DNA from: JAHJDO01 sp964437505
GTDB taxonomy: Bacteria; JAHJDO01
DNA length: 64,000 nucleotides
Reading direction: 5' to 3'
Assembly (NCBI GenBank): GCA_964437505.1
Contig: CAYTGU010000001.1
Span: 62,001-126,000, forward strand
In this document: in pieces, positions 34,241-43,507 of the stretch
Numbering within the stretch: position 1 is the first letter of the stretch
Layout: each line of letters begins with the position of its first letter
Notes under the pieces: model-generated
The model's input: only the letters and a program-made list of their open reading frames with translations
What the model was told of the DNA's origin: nothing
The model's database searches: none
Translations under genes and position numbers: made by a program

Positions 34241-36634
34241 ATGACAAATACACACGCACTTACCTCAGTTAGAAAAAGGGATGGCAGGGTAGCTCCGTTT
34301 GATAAAAATAAAATCATGCAGGCTATTTTAAAAGCTGCAGCAGCTGTTGGCGGACAGGATAAAGCGGTAGCTGAGGAATTAACCAATGCTATAACTTCAT
34401 ATCTTGAGCAAAACTTTAGAAACAAGATCCCGGAAATAGAAGAAATTCAGGATATTGTAGAGAAAGTGCTTATTGAAACAGGGCATGCTAAAACATCTAA
34501 GGCGTATATCCTCTATAGAAATGAGCGCAGCCGACTACGGGAAATGCTTCAGGTTAGAAAGGAGAAGAAAACAAAGGCAACAACTACTGATCTATCTCTT
34601 TTTGTATCAACTATTACTGCTGATGAAATTCTTCCATGGAATAAAGCAAAAATATCAATGGCTCTTGTAAAAGAAGCCGGTGTGTCTCAGTCAATAGCAG
34701 ACAAAATAGCCACATCTGTTGAAGAAAATATCTTTACATCCGGGCTTACAAAGATATCTACATCACTTATAAGAGAGCTGGTGGATAATGAGCTGTTTAT
34801 CAATGGATATAAACAAAAACTTTCAAAACAGCAGGTATTGGGAATGCCAATATTTGACATAGAGCAGCTTGTTTTTTCAAAAAGCAATGAGAACTCCAAT
34901 ATTGCTGTTAACAATCCTGAAGCGATAAACCTAACAATTGCAGAGAGCACCTTAAAACAATATGCCTTGCGGAAGATATTTAGTCCGGAACTTGCCGAAG
35001 CGCATCTTAAAGGCGTAATCCATTTGCATGATCTTGGCTATCCTACAAGGGTATATTGTTCTTCGCATTCTCTGGAATACATAAAAAAATATGGTCTTGA
35101 ATTGGTAAATTTAGACACCTCTTCAGCTCCGGCTTCTCACGCCAGAACCCTAACAGGACACTTAAATACGTTCTTAGCATCCATGCAAGCTTATTATGCA
35201 GGAGCTCTGGGTGTTGGGTATATAAATATCTTCTATGCTCCGTATGTTGTTGGAATGAGCGAGAAGGAAATGCGCCAGGAGGCGCAGTATCTGATCTTTA
35301 GCGCCAGCCAAAATGCGTTCAGCCGCGGAGGACAGACATTGTTTTTGGATTTTAATATCCATACAGGTATCCCTGGATATCTGAAAAATATTGAAGCTAT
35401 AGGACCAAAGGGAGAATATACAGGCAAGACTTATGCAGAGTATGAACCATGGGCTCAGAAATTTACTAAGGCAATGATGGATGTATGGAGAGCTGGGGAC
35501 CGCTATGGAAATGTATTTGCATTTCCTAAAATGGATCTGCATATAAGCGAAGATACATTCAATGATCCAAACCAGCTTGAACTCTTAAAATATGCGTGTA
35601 AAATAGCAAGTGAGAATGGTACTCCGTATTTTGTGTTTGACAGGGATGAGGTTACACTCAGTGCCTGCTGTCGTCTGAGAACACAAATAAAAGATGATTA
35701 TATGATAAAGCATCCTGAAAGTATGCGCTTCTGTGGATTTCAGAATGTTACCATAAATCTGCCGCAAGCAGCCTACAGAGCTGGCAAAGGGAATATAGAC
35801 GGCATTTATAAGGAAATTGAGCATGCAATGGATTTAGCTATGAAAGCTCACATACAAAAGAAGAAATTTATTACATCTCTTATGAAGGATAAAACCATGC
35901 CATTATGGCAGATTGGTAAAAAGGCAAAGGATGGAAGAAATTATGTTGATCTGGATGAGGCTACTTATATAATTGGTATTATAGGTCTTAATGAATGTGT
36001 TCAGCATTTAACCGGAAAGGAGCTTCATGAAGACGAGGATATATATAAGCTGGGGCTTAAGATAATCTCCTTTATGAATCTGACCACTAAAAAATATGAG
36101 CAAAAACACGGATTAAGAGTTGCGCTTGAAGAGTCACCGGCAGAGAGCGCAGCAAGACGTCTTGCAAAGGTAGATATGAGAGAATACCCTGAAAGCAAGA
36201 GTGTAGTAAAAGGCAATATGGCTCAGGATGAATACTATTATACTAATTCTATCCATTTCCGCGCAGATGCCCCTATAGGTTTGGTGGAAAGAATAGAAAA
36301 GCAGGCGAAGTTTCATACAATGATAGAATCAGGCGCTATCCTGCATGCGTTTATTGGAGAAGCAAAGCCTTCTCCTGAGAGCATATTCAATCTTGTTAAG
36401 AAGACTTTTTATAATACAAAGGCTGCTCAATTAGCCATATCTCCTGAATTTACAATCTGTAATAGCTGTAAAAAGACTACGCGGGGTTTAGTTGATACAT
36501 GCGGTAATTGCGCCAGCACAGATGTGTATGGTATAACAAGGATCGTTGGATATTTCAGCAGAGTAAACAACTGGAATAAATCAAAACTTGGCGAATTAGG
36601 AGATAGACAAAAGGGACAGTATAAAGTAGCATAA
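34241..36634 (+). CDS. nrdD: Anaerobic ribonucleoside-triphosphate reductase
   Basis: 797 residues from the ATG at 34241 (AGGGGAT upstream); ATG 34232 is an alternative. An ATP-cone (VRKRDGRVAPFDKNKI) is followed by a second cone-like segment (about 125-195), then the glycyl-radical catalytic barrel. The zinc site is CNSCKK...CGNCAS; the radical Gly is in RIVGYFSRVNNWN near the C-terminus. It reduces ribonucleotides under anoxia, needing the radical-SAM activase NrdG, which is not encoded nearby. The next gene is a small thioredoxin-like protein that may act as reductant. Confidence 0.94.
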   Translation: MTNTHALTSVRKRDGRVAPFDKNKIMQAILKAAAAVGGQDKAVAEELTNAITSYLEQNFRNKIPEIEEIQDIVEKVLIETGHAKTSKAYILYRNERSRLREMLQVRKEKKTKATTTDLSLFVSTITADEILPWNKAKISMALVKEAGVSQSIADKIATSVEENIFTSGLTKISTSLIRELVDNELFINGYKQKLSKQQVLGMPIFDIEQLVFSKSNENSNIAVNNPEAINLTIAESTLKQYALRKIFSPELAEAHLKGVIHLHDLGYPTRVYCSSHSLEYIKKYGLELVNLDTSSAPASHARTLTGHLNTFLASMQAYYAGALGVGYINIFYAPYVVGMSEKEMRQEAQYLIFSASQNAFSRGGQTLFLDFNIHTGIPGYLKNIEAIGPKGEYTGKTYAEYEPWAQKFTKAMMDVWRAGDRYGNVFAFPKMDLHISEDTFNDPNQLELLKYACKIASENGTPYFVFDRDEVTLSACCRLRTQIKDDYMIKHPESMRFCGFQNVTINLPQAAYRAGKGNIDGIYKEIEHAMDLAMKAHIQKKKFITSLMKDKTMPLWQIGKKAKDGRNYVDLDEATYIIGIIGLNECVQHLTGKELHEDEDIYKLGLKIISFMNLTTKKYEQKHGLRVALEESPAESAARRLAKVDMREYPESKSVVKGNMAQDEYYYTNSIHFRADAPIGLVERIEKQAKFHTMIESGAILHAFIGEAKPSPESIFNLVKKTFYNTKAAQLAISPEFTICNSCKKTTRGLVDTCGNCASTDVYGITRIVGYFSRVNNWNKSKLGELGDRQKGQYKVA

Positions 36635-36648
36635 AAGGAGATTCCATT

Positions 36649-36927
36649 ATGGCAGAGAACAGGACTATAAAATTGTTTGGGAAGCCTGGATGCGCAAAGT
36701 GCCAGACTACAAAAAATAAACTGGAATTTTTTCTGCCAAAATGGAATGTGTCTAATCAGGTTAAGATGTCTTTCTATGATATGGACACGGTTGAGGGATT
36801 AGCAGAAGGGGCATTTTATGATGTAGATAACGTTCCGACAACGATAGTTGAAAAAGACGGTAAAGAGATAAAGAGATGGGAACTGGAAGTTCCTCCATCA
36901 AAAGAAATGGAAGTACTGGTTAAATAA
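36649..36927 (+). CDS. Glutaredoxin/thioredoxin-like small redox protein
   Basis: 92 residues with a CxxC motif (KPGCAKCQTTK, C15 and C18) after the first strand and a cis-Pro loop (VPTTIV, about residue 64), the hallmarks of the thioredoxin fold. It is encoded 15 bp after nrdD with a good RBS (AAAGGAG), which suggests a role as an electron donor to, or redox partner of, the reductase. It is shorter than most thioredoxins and resembles NrdH-type or Glx-like proteins. Confidence 0.8.
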   Translation: MAENRTIKLFGKPGCAKCQTTKNKLEFFLPKWNVSNQVKMSFYDMDTVEGLAEGAFYDVDNVPTTIVEKDGKEIKRWELEVPPSKEMEVLVK

Positions 36928-36947
36928 AATTTTAAATTAATAAGGAA

Positions 36948-37499
36948 ATGGATATGGAAGCAAGAAAGTTTTTATTATGCATTATTTGTCTAAGCATAAT
37001 TCTAGTTGGATTATCTAATGTAGATTGCGCAGAGAACATTATTAAGAATCCTGGCTTTGAGATTAAAAAAACAGATGCAAATCTTCCTGAGAACTGGTTT
37101 CTAAATCTGTGGAGCAAGTCTCAAGGCACAGCTGAGTTGTCTGAAAATAGTCATTCGGGAAAATATTCTGTAAGATTAAAGTGGCTTTCAGGAGATGCAA
37201 ATATTGTTCTTCTCGCAGGTCTAAAAAATTATGTATTGGGCAAACAGACGTTTGTCTTAACATGCTACTTAAAAACCAGTGAAAAAGGGGTAGGTTTTTG
37301 CTCCTTTCAGACAAGAGACAAAAACAATAAACAACTTCAATTTAAGTATTCAAAACGGCTCAAGAACAAGACTAAATGGACTAAATTGAAGTGGGAATTT
37401 ACTACAGCTCCTGAAACTCAGAAGTTGTATATATGGTTGAGAAATGGAGGAAGAGGATCTGTTTGGTTTGACGATGTTTTATTGGAAGAGACACACTGA
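36948..37499 (+). CDS. Exported CBM-like carbohydrate-binding protein
   Basis: 183 residues with a signal peptide (KFLLCIICLSIILVGLSNVDCAE). The rest is one beta-sandwich of CBM4/9/22 type: NPGFEIKK...PENWFLNLW at the start, SGKYSVRLKW in the middle, and SVWFDDVLLEE at the end. No catalytic domain is present, so it probably binds glycan or acts as an adhesion module. Two in-frame ATGs (36948 and 36954) are close to AAGGA; either may be used. Convergent with the next gene. Confidence 0.75.
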   Translation: MDMEARKFLLCIICLSIILVGLSNVDCAENIIKNPGFEIKKTDANLPENWFLNLWSKSQGTAELSENSHSGKYSVRLKWLSGDANIVLLAGLKNYVLGKQTFVLTCYLKTSEKGVGFCSFQTRDKNNKQLQFKYSKRLKNKTKWTKLKWEFTTAPETQKLYIWLRNGGRGSVWFDDVLLEETH

Positions 37500-37505
37500 G
37501 TAAAT

Positions 37506-38066
37506 TTATTCAACCTTCTCTAAGGCTACAGCTCTTAACGTCTTTTTCCCTCTGTTGTCAAATCTTACCTGTATTTTTCTACTATAATTTGAAGTTCCGT
37601 ATTTATCCATATTTTTAATCACGATACCTTCTTCGCCTACAAGTCCTTTTTTAGAGCCAATGTACTTTACTCTATCACCAATTGAAAATGTTGCATAAGA
37701 TCGCCGGGCACCTATATCGCTTCCGAATGTGTCGCCAGAACAGGAATAAGGGTATTTCCCCTCATAGATTTCGTATCTTATCCAAATATCTTTATCATTT
37801 TCGTCTTTTTTCTGATAACGTTTCCACCTGGAATAATAATGTGATTCTTTAACCTTTATTTTTTTAAGAGCTTCATCAGAATCTGCTTTTTGCTTTTCTA
37901 TCTCTTCCTTAGTAAATTTTATAGTCTTCTCTTTCCCATCTATATTTACCTTTATTTCTGCGGATATATTTTGATCCTTATTCTCATCCTTATTCTCAGC
38001 AGAGACATAGATGTGCTGAATAAACGGAAACAGACAAAATACAAATACCAATATAACCTTCTTCAT
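37506..38066 (-). CDS. Exported protein of unknown function
   Basis: 186 residues; signal peptide MKKVILVFVFCLFPFIQHIYVSA with cut after VSA. The mature start is a short acidic Asp/Glu/Asn/Lys repeat (ENKDENKDQN), followed by a charged helix. The C-terminal 60 residues (SIGDRVKYIGSKKGLVGEEGIVIKN...KIQVRFDN) look like an SH3/KOW-like small barrel of the type found in cell-wall or ribosome-binding proteins. Not recognised as a named family. No partner genes are obvious. Confidence 0.65.
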   Translation of the reverse strand: MKKVILVFVFCLFPFIQHIYVSAENKDENKDQNISAEIKVNIDGKEKTIKFTKEEIEKQKADSDEALKKIKVKESHYYSRWKRYQKKDENDKDIWIRYEIYEGKYPYSCSGDTFGSDIGARRSYATFSIGDRVKYIGSKKGLVGEEGIVIKNMDKYGTSNYSRKIQVRFDNRGKKTLRAVALEKVE

Positions 38067-38162
38067 GCTTTTATTCCCTCCCCTTTCTCTGAAATTACCT
38101 ATAATAATTCTAGCATTAGAAAATGGTTAATACAATCAAAACCTCGCTCGTCGTCATTTTTA

Positions 38163-38191
38163 TTGACCTACGTAAATACCTTTGATAACAT
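38163..38191 (+). promoter_or_regulatory. Promoter of tRNA-Pro
   Basis: TTGACC (38163-38168), 17 bp, TAACAT (38186-38191), 24 bp before the tRNA. Same hexamers as the V-ATPase promoter. Otherwise the 38067-38215 gap shows no feature. Confidence 0.45.
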
Positions 38192-38215
38192 ATACTAGTT
38201 TTTTGCCAAATCATA

Positions 38216-38291
38216 CGGGGCGTAGCGCAGCTTGGCTTAGCGCGCCTGCCTTGGGAGCAGGAGGCCGGAGGTTCGAATCCTCTCGCCCCGA
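38216..38291 (+). tRNA. tRNA-Pro (TGG), CCA not encoded
   Basis: Acceptor CGGGGCG/CGCCCCG is perfect; anticodon stem CCTGC/GCAGG with loop CTTGGGA gives anticodon TGG; T loop TTCGAAT. The 3' end reads ACTAA, so CCA must be added post-transcriptionally. purH follows 32 bp downstream. Confidence 0.95.
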
Positions 38292-38323
38292 CTAAATTAG
38301 ATTATGAATGATAGGGAAAGGTT

Positions 38324-40009
38324 ATGGGAAAGATAAAAAGAGCACTGGTAAGTGTGTCTGATAAAACAGGAATCGTTGAATTTGCTAAAGAACTGAACAA
38401 AATGAGTATAGAGATACTCTCAACAGGAGGCACAAAAAAGGCGCTTGAAGAAGCAGGAGTATCTGTAAAAGGAGTGTCTGAATTTACAGGTTTCCCGGAG
38501 ATGCTTGATGGCAGAGTGAAGACCCTGCATCCTAAAATCCATGGAGGGCTTCTTGCGGTCAGGAGTAACAAGGAGCATATGAAACAGGTTAAGAATTATT
38601 CTATTGGACTTATTGATATGGTTGTAGTTAATCTATATCCGTTTCAAAAGACCATAGCCAAGGAGGGAACATCTCTTGAAGAGGCAATAGAAAATATTGA
38701 TATTGGAGGCCCGACAATGCTTCGCAGTGCAGCGAAGAATCATAGAGATGTTACTGTTGTAACAGACCCTGATGATTATGTACTCATTATTGATGAGCTT
38801 AAGAATTCTGGGGAAATATCTCTTGAGATGAGACAGAGACTTGCTGTTAAGGTGTTCAGGCATACTGCAGATTATGACAGTGCTATAGATAAATATCTCA
38901 GTGAGAACTTGTCTAACGAAAAAATACTAAGGCTAAAATTTACTCAAGGAGTATCTCTAAGATATGGAGAAAATTCACATCAGTCAGCTACTTTTTATAT
39001 AAATAGAGATTGTGCAGAATCAAACCTTGCCACAGCAAAAATTTTGCATGGTAAAGAAATGTCTTATAACAATTATGTAGACGCAAACGGTGCTTTTGAA
39101 GCAGTAAAAGATATCAAAGAGCAGATTGGAGCCGTTGTGGTCAAGCATACAAATCCATGCGGGTACGCTACAGGCAGGACATTAAAAGAAGCTGTTGAAA
39201 AAGCATGGATGGGAGATCCAATATCTGCTTTTGGGTCAATTGTTGCTGTTACAAGAAAACTTGATTTAGAGACTGCAGAATTTCTGAAAGGAAAGGATAC
39301 AGAGCATCTAACCTATGCGAAACAGGGAGATAAGTACGTGCCTCAAGAAGTTAAAACAAAGCATGTGGAGGTTATAATTGCTCCGGGATATGACAAAGAT
39401 GCTTTGGCTCTATTAAAATCCGAAGGTAAAGTATTGCGAATTCTTGAAGTAGCGTCCCTTGACGTGGGTAAGCATGAAAGATTTACATATAGAAAAATCG
39501 TAGGCGGCGTGCTTGAGCAGGACAGAGACTTGAAAGTTTTTGATACATTTGACGTTGTTACAAAAGCATTGTTCCCTGACAATAAAAAAGAGCTGGCTAA
39601 GTTTGCATATAAAGCGTGCAAGCATACTAAATCTAACGCAATTGTTCTTTGCAGAGAATATATGCCTGGATATTTTCAGGTGCTGGGTATGGGTGCCGGT
39701 CAGCCAAACAGGGTTGATTCTTTACGTAAGTTAGCAATTCCAAAAGCAGCGGAAAATCTACAGATTGAGTATGACATGCTGAAACCAGAAGGCTCATTGG
39801 ATGATTATATAAAAGGAGCAATGTCAGAACTGGTTCTTGCTTCTGATGCATTCTTTCCGTTTTCTGACACTGTTGAAGAAGCGGCTAGTTTTGGTATTCG
39901 CTATATTATCCAGCCGGGCGGGTCAAAACGTGATGATGCCTCAATATCCAAGGCTGACGAGCTCGGTATAGCCATGGTATTTACCAGAATGCGGCATTTC
40001 TTACACTAA
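38324..40009 (+). CDS. purH: Bifunctional AICAR transformylase / IMP cyclohydrolase
   Basis: 561 residues, somewhat longer than the usual 510-530. The N-terminal MGS-like cyclohydrolase domain (RALVSVSDKTGIVEFA, MLDGRVKTLHPKIHGG) is followed by the transformylase domain with RYGENSHQSATFY and the KHTNPCG catalytic segment. It performs the last two steps of IMP synthesis, using 10-formyl-THF. Extra residues lie around 320-400. Its need for formyl-THF links it to folD in the redox cluster. AGGTTATG upstream is a weak RBS. Confidence 0.95.
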   Translation: MGKIKRALVSVSDKTGIVEFAKELNKMSIEILSTGGTKKALEEAGVSVKGVSEFTGFPEMLDGRVKTLHPKIHGGLLAVRSNKEHMKQVKNYSIGLIDMVVVNLYPFQKTIAKEGTSLEEAIENIDIGGPTMLRSAAKNHRDVTVVTDPDDYVLIIDELKNSGEISLEMRQRLAVKVFRHTADYDSAIDKYLSENLSNEKILRLKFTQGVSLRYGENSHQSATFYINRDCAESNLATAKILHGKEMSYNNYVDANGAFEAVKDIKEQIGAVVVKHTNPCGYATGRTLKEAVEKAWMGDPISAFGSIVAVTRKLDLETAEFLKGKDTEHLTYAKQGDKYVPQEVKTKHVEVIIAPGYDKDALALLKSEGKVLRILEVASLDVGKHERFTYRKIVGGVLEQDRDLKVFDTFDVVTKALFPDNKKELAKFAYKACKHTKSNAIVLCREYMPGYFQVLGMGAGQPNRVDSLRKLAIPKAAENLQIEYDMLKPEGSLDDYIKGAMSELVLASDAFFPFSDTVEEAASFGIRYIIQPGGSKRDDASISKADELGIAMVFTRMRHFLH

Positions 40010-40096
40010 ATTAGAACTCAATAAAGCATTTGACAAGGTATCTCCTACAACATACGTCTTGAATGTTTGTTGCATAAAACAACAAGGGAATTATTA

Positions 40097-41083
40097 ATGA
40101 CTTCACGGGAAATTGTGCGTCACACTCTTGATTATGATAATCCGGAGAGAGTCGCGCGATCATTCGAGGATTCTGATTTTTACAGAGTCAGCTGTTCCGT
40201 AAAGACACACGCCACAGATTGGAAAGATATGGGCGGTAGCAGGTGGGAGCGTGCCGATGAGTGGGGCAACCTTTGGGCCAGAGTAGACTCGACATCGAAA
40301 GGTGAAGTCATAAGAGGTGTTCTGGAAGATATTGCCGAGATCAATACATATGAGTTCCCGAATTATTCCCAACCAAAGGACTACATAAACGTTAAACAGC
40401 AAAGAGAGAAAAATCTGCATAAATGGTTGATTGGCTCAATGCCTGGATTTACATTCAACATTGCACGAAAAATGCGTAAGCTCGATCAGTACCTGATGGA
40501 TTTGATCGTTGAAAAAGACCGCATGCATGGACTGCATGACAGGATTGATGTTATGCTGGAAGACATGATTCGGAACTACGCCTTGACCGGCGTTGACTGT
40601 ATCATGTTTCCCGAAGACTGGGGCATCCAAAACCAAACACTCATCAGCCCCGAGATGTGGAGAGAAGAATTCTTTCCTAGATTCGTGAAACTTTGCGGCA
40701 TTGCTCATGAACTTGGAGTTAGGGTTTTTATGCATTCCTGTGGTCAAATCGAGGCAATAGTTCCAGGTCTTATAGAAGCTGGGATCGACGTCTTGCAGTT
40801 TGATCAGCCCGATTTGCATGAGATCGACAACTTGGCAAGACACCAACAGCGGAGCAATATTACTTTCTGGTGTCCTGTGGATATTCAAACCACGCTTCAA
40901 CTTCGCGATCAAAACATCATCCGGGCCAAAGCAAAAGAAATGCTAGATAAACTATGGAAAGGACACGGGGGATTTATAGCAGGATATTACAACGATAATG
41001 CTTCCATTGGTCTTGATCCAAAATGGCAGGAATATGCATGTGACGAATTTATGAAACATGGAATTCAATCTAACTACGCTTGA
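40097..41083 (+). CDS. Uroporphyrinogen decarboxylase-family (methyltransferase-like) protein
   Basis: 328 residues from the ATG at 40097 (AAGGG upstream); an in-frame TTG at 40067 is unlikely. UroD-type barrel features: SPEMWREEFFPRFVKLCGIAHELGVRVFMHSCGQIEAIVPGLIEAGIDVLQFD resembles MtaA/CmuA-type corrinoid methyltransferases, in which HxCG...binds zinc (H-S-C-G at about residues 214-217). It lacks heme-pathway neighbours. A methyl-transfer or sugar-related role is possible. Its GC content is a little above that of flanking genes. Confidence 0.75.
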   Translation: MTSREIVRHTLDYDNPERVARSFEDSDFYRVSCSVKTHATDWKDMGGSRWERADEWGNLWARVDSTSKGEVIRGVLEDIAEINTYEFPNYSQPKDYINVKQQREKNLHKWLIGSMPGFTFNIARKMRKLDQYLMDLIVEKDRMHGLHDRIDVMLEDMIRNYALTGVDCIMFPEDWGIQNQTLISPEMWREEFFPRFVKLCGIAHELGVRVFMHSCGQIEAIVPGLIEAGIDVLQFDQPDLHEIDNLARHQQRSNITFWCPVDIQTTLQLRDQNIIRAKAKEMLDKLWKGHGGFIAGYYNDNASIGLDPKWQEYACDEFMKHGIQSNYA

Positions 41084-41100
41084 TGATAATAAATCGTAGC

Positions 41101-41135
41101 GATTGCTGTTACTACGAAGCGTAGCCGAAGCAATC
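41101..41135. repeat. Nested palindromic element
   Basis: GATTGCT...AGCAATC encloses CTACG-aag-CGTAG. It is a compact double stem in the spacer after the UroD gene, and its sequence type resembles short intergenic palindromic elements dispersed in many bacterial genomes. Whether it recurs in this genome cannot be judged from one window. Confidence 0.5.
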
Positions 41136-41169
41136 CGTGAGATTGTCTGTGTCCAGCCAGTACAATTTC

Positions 41170-41198
41170 TTGTGAAGAATTAAGCTTTATGCTAGGAT
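41170..41198 (+). promoter_or_regulatory. Candidate promoter of the Hdr/Met redox cluster
   Basis: TTGTGA (41170-41175), 17 bp, TAGGAT (41193-41198), 38 bp before the first hdrA-like gene. The match is modest. Confidence 0.35.
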
Positions 41199-41236
41199 AT
41201 TATCTAAAATAATAAAGTGACTTATACTTCAGTTAG

Positions 41237-42274
41237 ATGATGATGGGGAAAAAAGAGAAAAGAGTCCTAGTTCTCGGAGCAGGAATAGCAGGTATTACTT
41301 CAGCTTTAGAGATTGCGGATAGAGGAATAACTGTTCATTTAGTAGAAAAAAATTCTTCAATAGGCGGACATGTTCAAAGATTTTGCTGTAAAGCTTTAGA
41401 TGATGTTTGCACAAAATGCGGTGCTTGTCTTCTAAAGGACAGGATAGACAGAATAAAGATTCATCCTAATGTTAAAATATATTTAGATTCAGATATATCC
41501 GATATTTTAAGATCCAAGTCTAACTTTTCCATTCAAATAAAGCATGGTAATAAAAACAGCTTCGTAGAGGTAGATGCAATAATTGTTGCAACTGGTTTTA
41601 CTCCTTTTGATGCAAGAACAAAAGGCAGATTTGGTTATGGGAGAATCCCTTATGTTTTTACAGGACTGGATCTTGAAGAGCACTTCAAAGAAAATGAAGA
41701 ATTAGATGAAATCCCAAAGAAAGCAGCATTTATACAGTGTGTGGGGTCCAGAGACGAACACCTAAACAAGGGCTATTGTTCAAGAGTATGCTGTCGTTAT
41801 GCTTTGAGACTTACCCTGATGCTCAGAGAAACCTTTCCTGAAATTAAGGTAGATATCTTCTATATGGATATTCAGTCTTCAGGCAAAGAATTCAATATGT
41901 TATATGATCGGTGTAAGGACGATTCAGGGATAGAGTTCATAAAGAGCATACCAACAAAAGCGCAAGAAATTCCTGAGACTAAATCAGTAAGGGTTTTGTA
42001 TGAAGATACAGCAAAGGCTAAACTTGTTGAGAGGGATTATGATCTTCTTGTTCTTTCTATAGGCATAATGCCATCAGAAGAGAGCAAAATGATTGAGGGT
42101 CTCCTTGGGCTCAATACAGACGAGTTTGGTTTTTTTGAACCTGTTGATAACTTTTCTACAAAGACAAATGTTCAAGGTGTTTTTCTATCAGGTACGTGTG
42201 AAGGGCCAAAGAGTATACTAGAATCTATTCAACACGCAGAGAAAACCGCACTGGATGTGATGGAGTACTTGTGA
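41237..42274 (+). CDS. HdrA-like FAD/iron-sulfur protein (first copy)
   Basis: 345 residues. FAD-binding GAGIAGIT lies at about residue 14, followed by the HdrA-type cysteine block CCKALDDVCTKCGACLL (about 51-68), then QCVGSRDEHLNKGYCSRVCCRYAL, a typical HdrA segment. It lacks the C-terminal ferredoxin domain and the N-terminal VCHCG segment, so it is a reduced HdrA that may complement the next protein. HdrA carries the bifurcating flavin in Hdr complexes. It overlaps the next HdrA-like gene by 4 bp. Start codon is uncertain among three successive ATGs; no clear RBS. Confidence 0.88.
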   Translation: MMMGKKEKRVLVLGAGIAGITSALEIADRGITVHLVEKNSSIGGHVQRFCCKALDDVCTKCGACLLKDRIDRIKIHPNVKIYLDSDISDILRSKSNFSIQIKHGNKNSFVEVDAIIVATGFTPFDARTKGRFGYGRIPYVFTGLDLEEHFKENEELDEIPKKAAFIQCVGSRDEHLNKGYCSRVCCRYALRLTLMLRETFPEIKVDIFYMDIQSSGKEFNMLYDRCKDDSGIEFIKSIPTKAQEIPETKSVRVLYEDTAKAKLVERDYDLLVLSIGIMPSEESKMIEGLLGLNTDEFGFFEPVDNFSTKTNVQGVFLSGTCEGPKSILESIQHAEKTALDVMEYL

Positions 42275-43500
42275 GTAAACGAATTAAAGTAAACAGAGTC
42301 ATTCTTATAATTGGCGGAGGTATTGCAGGAATAACTGCTGCAGTATACCTTGGGAAACAAGGACATAAAGTAACTATAATTGAAAGAGAAGAAAAGCTGG
42401 GTGGCAGGTTAAATGATCTTTTTAGCGTATATGGTTTTGACATATCTCCAAAAGACTTTGTCTCTCAGCAAATATCAAAATTAACGAAACTTTTAAATAT
42501 AACTGTATTTACCTCTGCAGAGTTACTGGAAACAAAAGGACATGTAGGAAATTTTAAATCAAAAATCAAAACTCCCCGAAGGACAAGTCTACGGGGCAGG
42601 CAAAACTCAAAACTAGTTGAAATCAAGCATGGAGCAATTATTGCCGCAACGGGAATTGATATATCCGCGCCAAAGATGCAGTATGAATCCCAAAAAATAA
42701 TTAGTCATACTCAACTTGAGAATTACATAGAAAACAGCAGGATAATCCCGAAAACTTTCGGGGCTTTCGGGACAAAAGTTATATTTCTATGTGATTTTGA
42801 CAGTGAAGATTTTCAGATAATGGCATTATCTACATTAAAGAATGCCCTGCTTCTTAGAGAAAAATTGAGTTGTGAAGTGTCTGTCTTATCCCGCAACATA
42901 AAAGTCGCCGGTAAGAAGTTTGAGCAATTATATACAACTGCCAGAGAAAAAGGAGTTGTATTTTCTACTGTAGAGGAAATAGATATAAGAGATATTCAAC
43001 TGAAGTGTGACTGGCTGGTAATTGGGGAGAAGATTATTCCCAGCCAGGGCACAGAAGAACTCTCGGAAATACTTGGTGTTGAGAGAGATAAACAAGGGTT
43101 TTTTCAGAATAACAATGTTCACTTTATGCCAAATTTGTCAAATAGGAAAGGCATATTCTTTGCTGGAGCATGTCATATTGATGCCGGGCTGAATGATATA
43201 TTAGATGATTCATTGACAACTGCATATGCTGCGCATAACCTGCTTGCAAATGATATTATAGAAATTGCAGAGAAAACAGCAGAAGTAGATGAGGAAAAAT
43301 GCGCGCTTTGTCTTACATGCATACGTTCATGTCCTCATAAAGCAATAGATATAGATTTTTCCCATGAAGCAGGCAATAAAACCGCAAAGATTATTGAAGA
43401 GGCATGTTTTGGATGTGGGATCTGCGCATCCCTGTGCCCTGCAAGCGCAATACAGCTCAGGGGATATGAGGATGAGAAGATAGTTAGATTGATAGGATGA
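42271..43500 (+). CDS. HdrA-like FAD protein with two [4Fe-4S] clusters (second copy)
   Basis: 409 residues from a GTG that overlaps the previous stop. The GGGIAGITAAVYLG FAD motif starts the protein; the C-terminus holds a dicluster ferredoxin (CALCLTCIRSCP and CFGCGICASLCP). The HdrA cysteine block in the N-terminal half is lost (GRLNDLFSVYGFDISPKD has none), so the flavin pocket differs from canonical HdrA. Two inserted segments, TPRRTSLRGRQ and PKTFGAFG, are encoded by palindromic DNA. Probably works with the 345-residue HdrA and the following MvhD. Confidence 0.85.
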   Translation: MSKRIKVNRVILIIGGGIAGITAAVYLGKQGHKVTIIEREEKLGGRLNDLFSVYGFDISPKDFVSQQISKLTKLLNITVFTSAELLETKGHVGNFKSKIKTPRRTSLRGRQNSKLVEIKHGAIIAATGIDISAPKMQYESQKIISHTQLENYIENSRIIPKTFGAFGTKVIFLCDFDSEDFQIMALSTLKNALLLREKLSCEVSVLSRNIKVAGKKFEQLYTTAREKGVVFSTVEEIDIRDIQLKCDWLVIGEKIIPSQGTEELSEILGVERDKQGFFQNNNVHFMPNLSNRKGIFFAGACHIDAGLNDILDDSLTTAYAAHNLLANDIIEIAEKTAEVDEEKCALCLTCIRSCPHKAIDIDFSHEAGNKTAKIIEEACFGCGICASLCPASAIQLRGYEDEKIVRLIG

Positions 43501-43507
43501 TTTTATA

